The notes under the pieces are model-generated. The model searched no databases. It saw only the letters and a program-made list of their open reading frames with translations, and was not told where the DNA came from. This document shows positions 6,614 through 7,710 of a DNA stretch of 7,710 bases, piece after piece; the first letter of the stretch is position 1; every line of letters begins with the position of its first letter. Both the position numbers and the translations under genes were made by a program. Source of the stretch: Pseudomonadota bacterium. Its GTDB lineage: Bacteria; Verrucomicrobiota; Verrucomicrobiia; Chthoniobacterales; UBA6821. The DNA lies in the NCBI GenBank assembly GCA_009928265.1, contig RFPR01000096.1, forward strand, positions 1 through 7,710. Direction: 5' to 3'.

Positions 6614-7138
6614 ATGCAGCACGTCATCACGGATCCCGAGGAGCAGGCGCGTTACCGTGAGTTTCAGCAGCTTGCTTTCGAGCGTGCCCGTCTCGGAGAG
6701 ACGGACGCGCTGGCCGGCATGCTCCGGCAGGGTCTCCCTGTGAATCTCTGCGATCCTTGTGGCAATTCCCTGCTCCTGCTCGCCTCGTATCACGGGCACC
6801 TCGAGACTGCCAGGATGCTCTTGAAAGCAGGCGCCGATGTGGATCGTCGCAATGTCAAGGGGCAGACCCCGCTTGGGGGCGTGGCTTTCAAGGGATATCT
6901 TAAGCTGGCTGAGTTGCTTCTCTGGCATGGCGCCGACATCCATGCCGATAACGGAGGGGGGCTTACCCCCATCATGTTCGCCTCCATGTTCGGACGGACA
7001 GCCATGGTCGCTCTGCTGAAACAGCACGGGGCCGCGCTGATCGCGATTCATCCTCTCGCTTACCAAGCTCGCCTACTCATGTTCTTTGCTCCTCTGCTCA
7101 GGCTCTTTGTTCGTTGGAAATCTACAAACAGTCAGTGA
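6614..7138 (+). CDS. Small ankyrin-repeat protein, probable catalase-associated factor
   Basis: This is a 174-residue protein with a run of ankyrin repeats. The first is degenerate at about residues 17-46 (RLGETDALAGMLRQG). Clearer repeats follow at about 49-79 (GNSLLLLASYHGHLETARML), 82-112 (KGQTPLGGVAFKGYLKLAEL) and 115-145 (GGLTPIMFASMFGRTAMVAL). No signal peptide is present, so it is probably cytoplasmic. Ankyrin repeats bind proteins and have no catalytic role of their own. Residues 150-168 form a hydrophobic C-terminal segment (LLMFFAPLLRLFVRW) that could cap the repeat stack or touch the membrane. The gene follows katG on the same strand. Similar pairs are known: katB-ankB in Pseudomonas aeruginosa, and KatA with the ankyrin protein Cj1386 in Campylobacter jejuni, where the partner supports catalase activity or haem supply. 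A role in KatG maturation or protection is inferred. No clear Shine-Dalgarno precedes the ATG, and the hairpin ends 9 nt before it. Confidence 0.88.
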   Translation: MQHVITDPEEQARYREFQQLAFERARLGETDALAGMLRQGLPVNLCDPCGNSLLLLASYHGHLETARMLLKAGADVDRRNVKGQTPLGGVAFKGYLKLAELLLWHGADIHADNGGGLTPIMFASMFGRTAMVALLKQHGAALIAIHPLAYQARLLMFFAPLLRLFVRWKSTNSQ

Positions 7139-7156
7139 ATCCCTCCGGATCCGATT

Positions 7157-7710
7157 TCATCGTCTACCGCCCGGGTGCTGCTGCCGCTTGTTCCTCGGTG
7201 TTTTTTTCGGAGTCTTTTTTGGCGGGCTCTTCACGCTCGGCTTGCACGGTTGGCAGGTCGGTGGCAGAGGCATCGGGCAGACCGGTTCTGGCGGTGGGGT
7301 GCTGCTGAACCAGGACTTGATCTCAGTCATCATCCGCCGGATATGGCGATAGGTCCTTACCCGGACCATCTTTCGGTAACTGGCCCACGGATCGCCCCAC
7401 TTGAGGATCTCGATGGTGACACGGCGCACGCCCCATTCCTTCATTGCTCGCTTGGTCGGTTTGTAGAGGTCGATTGTATTCACGCCGGAAAGGGCGAACC
7501 CGTAGTCGTCCACCTCGTAGATCTCGCCGGTGGCGGGGATGCGGAACATGGTGCCGCAGGGCCAGCGTGCCCAGTCGGCGGCCGCGCTGTGGACATATGG
7601 TCCGCTGCGTAGCGTGGTGCCCAGCGCTGTGAGGTTGCGGTATCGTATGTGATCGCTCTCGGTGTGGGTGTAAGCCGTCGTCCGAACCTTTTGGACAGCC
7701 GCGCGCGCCA
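7157..7710 (-). CDS. 3D (Asp-Asp-Asp) domain protein, probable peptidoglycan-active enzyme (partial, 5' end outside window)
   Basis: The minus-strand frame is open from the right edge to a stop at 7159-7157, giving about 183 C-terminal residues. An ATG at 7549 lies inside the domain and is not the true start. Reading upstream of it gives VRTTAYTHTESDHIRYRN, then GTTLRSGPYVHSAAADWARW and PCGTMFRIPATGEIYEVDDY. The three conserved acidic positions of the 3D fold are visible as AAADW, VDDYG and NTIDLY, followed by WGVRRVTIEILKWG. This is the double-psi beta-barrel domain shared with MltA-type lytic transglycosylases and Bacillus YuiC/RpfB-type proteins, so a role in cell-wall cleavage is likely. 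After the domain is a variable tail with Pro/Cys (PVCPMPLPPTCQPC) and a Lys/Pro-rich end (KSPPKKTPKKTPRNKR). The N-terminus, including any signal peptide, is outside the window. The gene converges on the ankyrin gene with an 18-bp gap and no evident terminator. Confidence 0.85.
   Translation of the reverse strand, partial: ARAAVQKVRTTAYTHTESDHIRYRNLTALGTTLRSGPYVHSAAADWARWPCGTMFRIPATGEIYEVDDYGFALSGVNTIDLYKPTKRAMKEWGVRRVTIEILKWGDPWASYRKMVRVRTYRHIRRMMTEIKSWFSSTPPPEPVCPMPLPPTCQPCKPSVKSPPKKTPKKTPRNKRQQHPGGRR

Noticed and set aside
6955..6970. GGGGG-CTTA-CCCCC hairpin
   Set aside because: It lies inside the ankyrin coding sequence and is explained by Gly-Gly-Gly-Leu-Thr-Pro codons; no T-tract follows.
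6524..7066. 180-codon minus-strand open frame across the ankyrin gene
   Set aside because: The plus strand gives convincing ankyrin repeats; the antisense product resembles nothing and overlaps the katG end.
7175..7612. 145-codon plus-strand open frame at the right end
   Set aside because: It lies opposite the 3D-domain gene, whose protein matches its family over the whole visible length.

Overview
This 7.7 kb window looks like ordinary bacterial chromosome of fairly high G+C content, tightly packed with genes. The organism is most plausibly a member of the PVC group, perhaps Verrucomicrobiota. That assignment is an inference. It rests on the long, insert-containing IspG, on its tight coupling to an RseP-type protease gene, and on a 3D-domain (Asp-Asp-Asp) protein of a style I associate with that group. 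No rRNA, tRNA, insertion sequence, CRISPR array or phage gene is visible.

Layout. Positions 3-119 hold the last codons of a membrane protein that enters from the left. Then come rseP (153-1604) and ispG (1601-3376), which overlap by 4 nt (ATGA) and form an envelope-protease / isoprenoid-pathway operon. An oxyR gene on the minus strand (4250-3336) converges on ispG and overlaps its 3' end by 41 bp. A 115-bp divergent intergenic region separates oxyR from katG (4366-6561). After katG come a strong hairpin and a small ankyrin-repeat gene (6614-7138). The right edge is the 3' part of a minus-strand gene for a 3D-domain cell-wall protein (7710-7157), which converges on the ankyrin gene with an 18-bp gap.

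How the genes work together. The central unit is a peroxide-defence module. OxyR keeps both redox cysteines, at residues 199 and 208, the same numbers as in E. coli OxyR. KatG keeps the catalytic Arg-Trp-His triad, the proximal His and the Trp-Tyr-Met adduct residues. Between them lies a perfect ATAG-N7-CTAT element, the half-site of the classical OxyR consensus, on top of a good sigma70-like promoter for oxyR. The ankyrin gene beside katG parallels catalase-ankyrin pairs in other bacteria, where the ankyrin protein supports catalase activity or haem loading. That is the most interesting aspect of the window. IspG is itself an oxidant-sensitive 4Fe-4S enzyme and sits tail to tail with oxyR, so a link to oxidative stress is possible but unproven.

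No gene-free stretch exceeds about 115 bp. I see no evidence of a wholly novel system. The points worth following are the katG-ankyrin pair, the OxyR operator/promoter arrangement and the hairpin between katG and the ankyrin gene.
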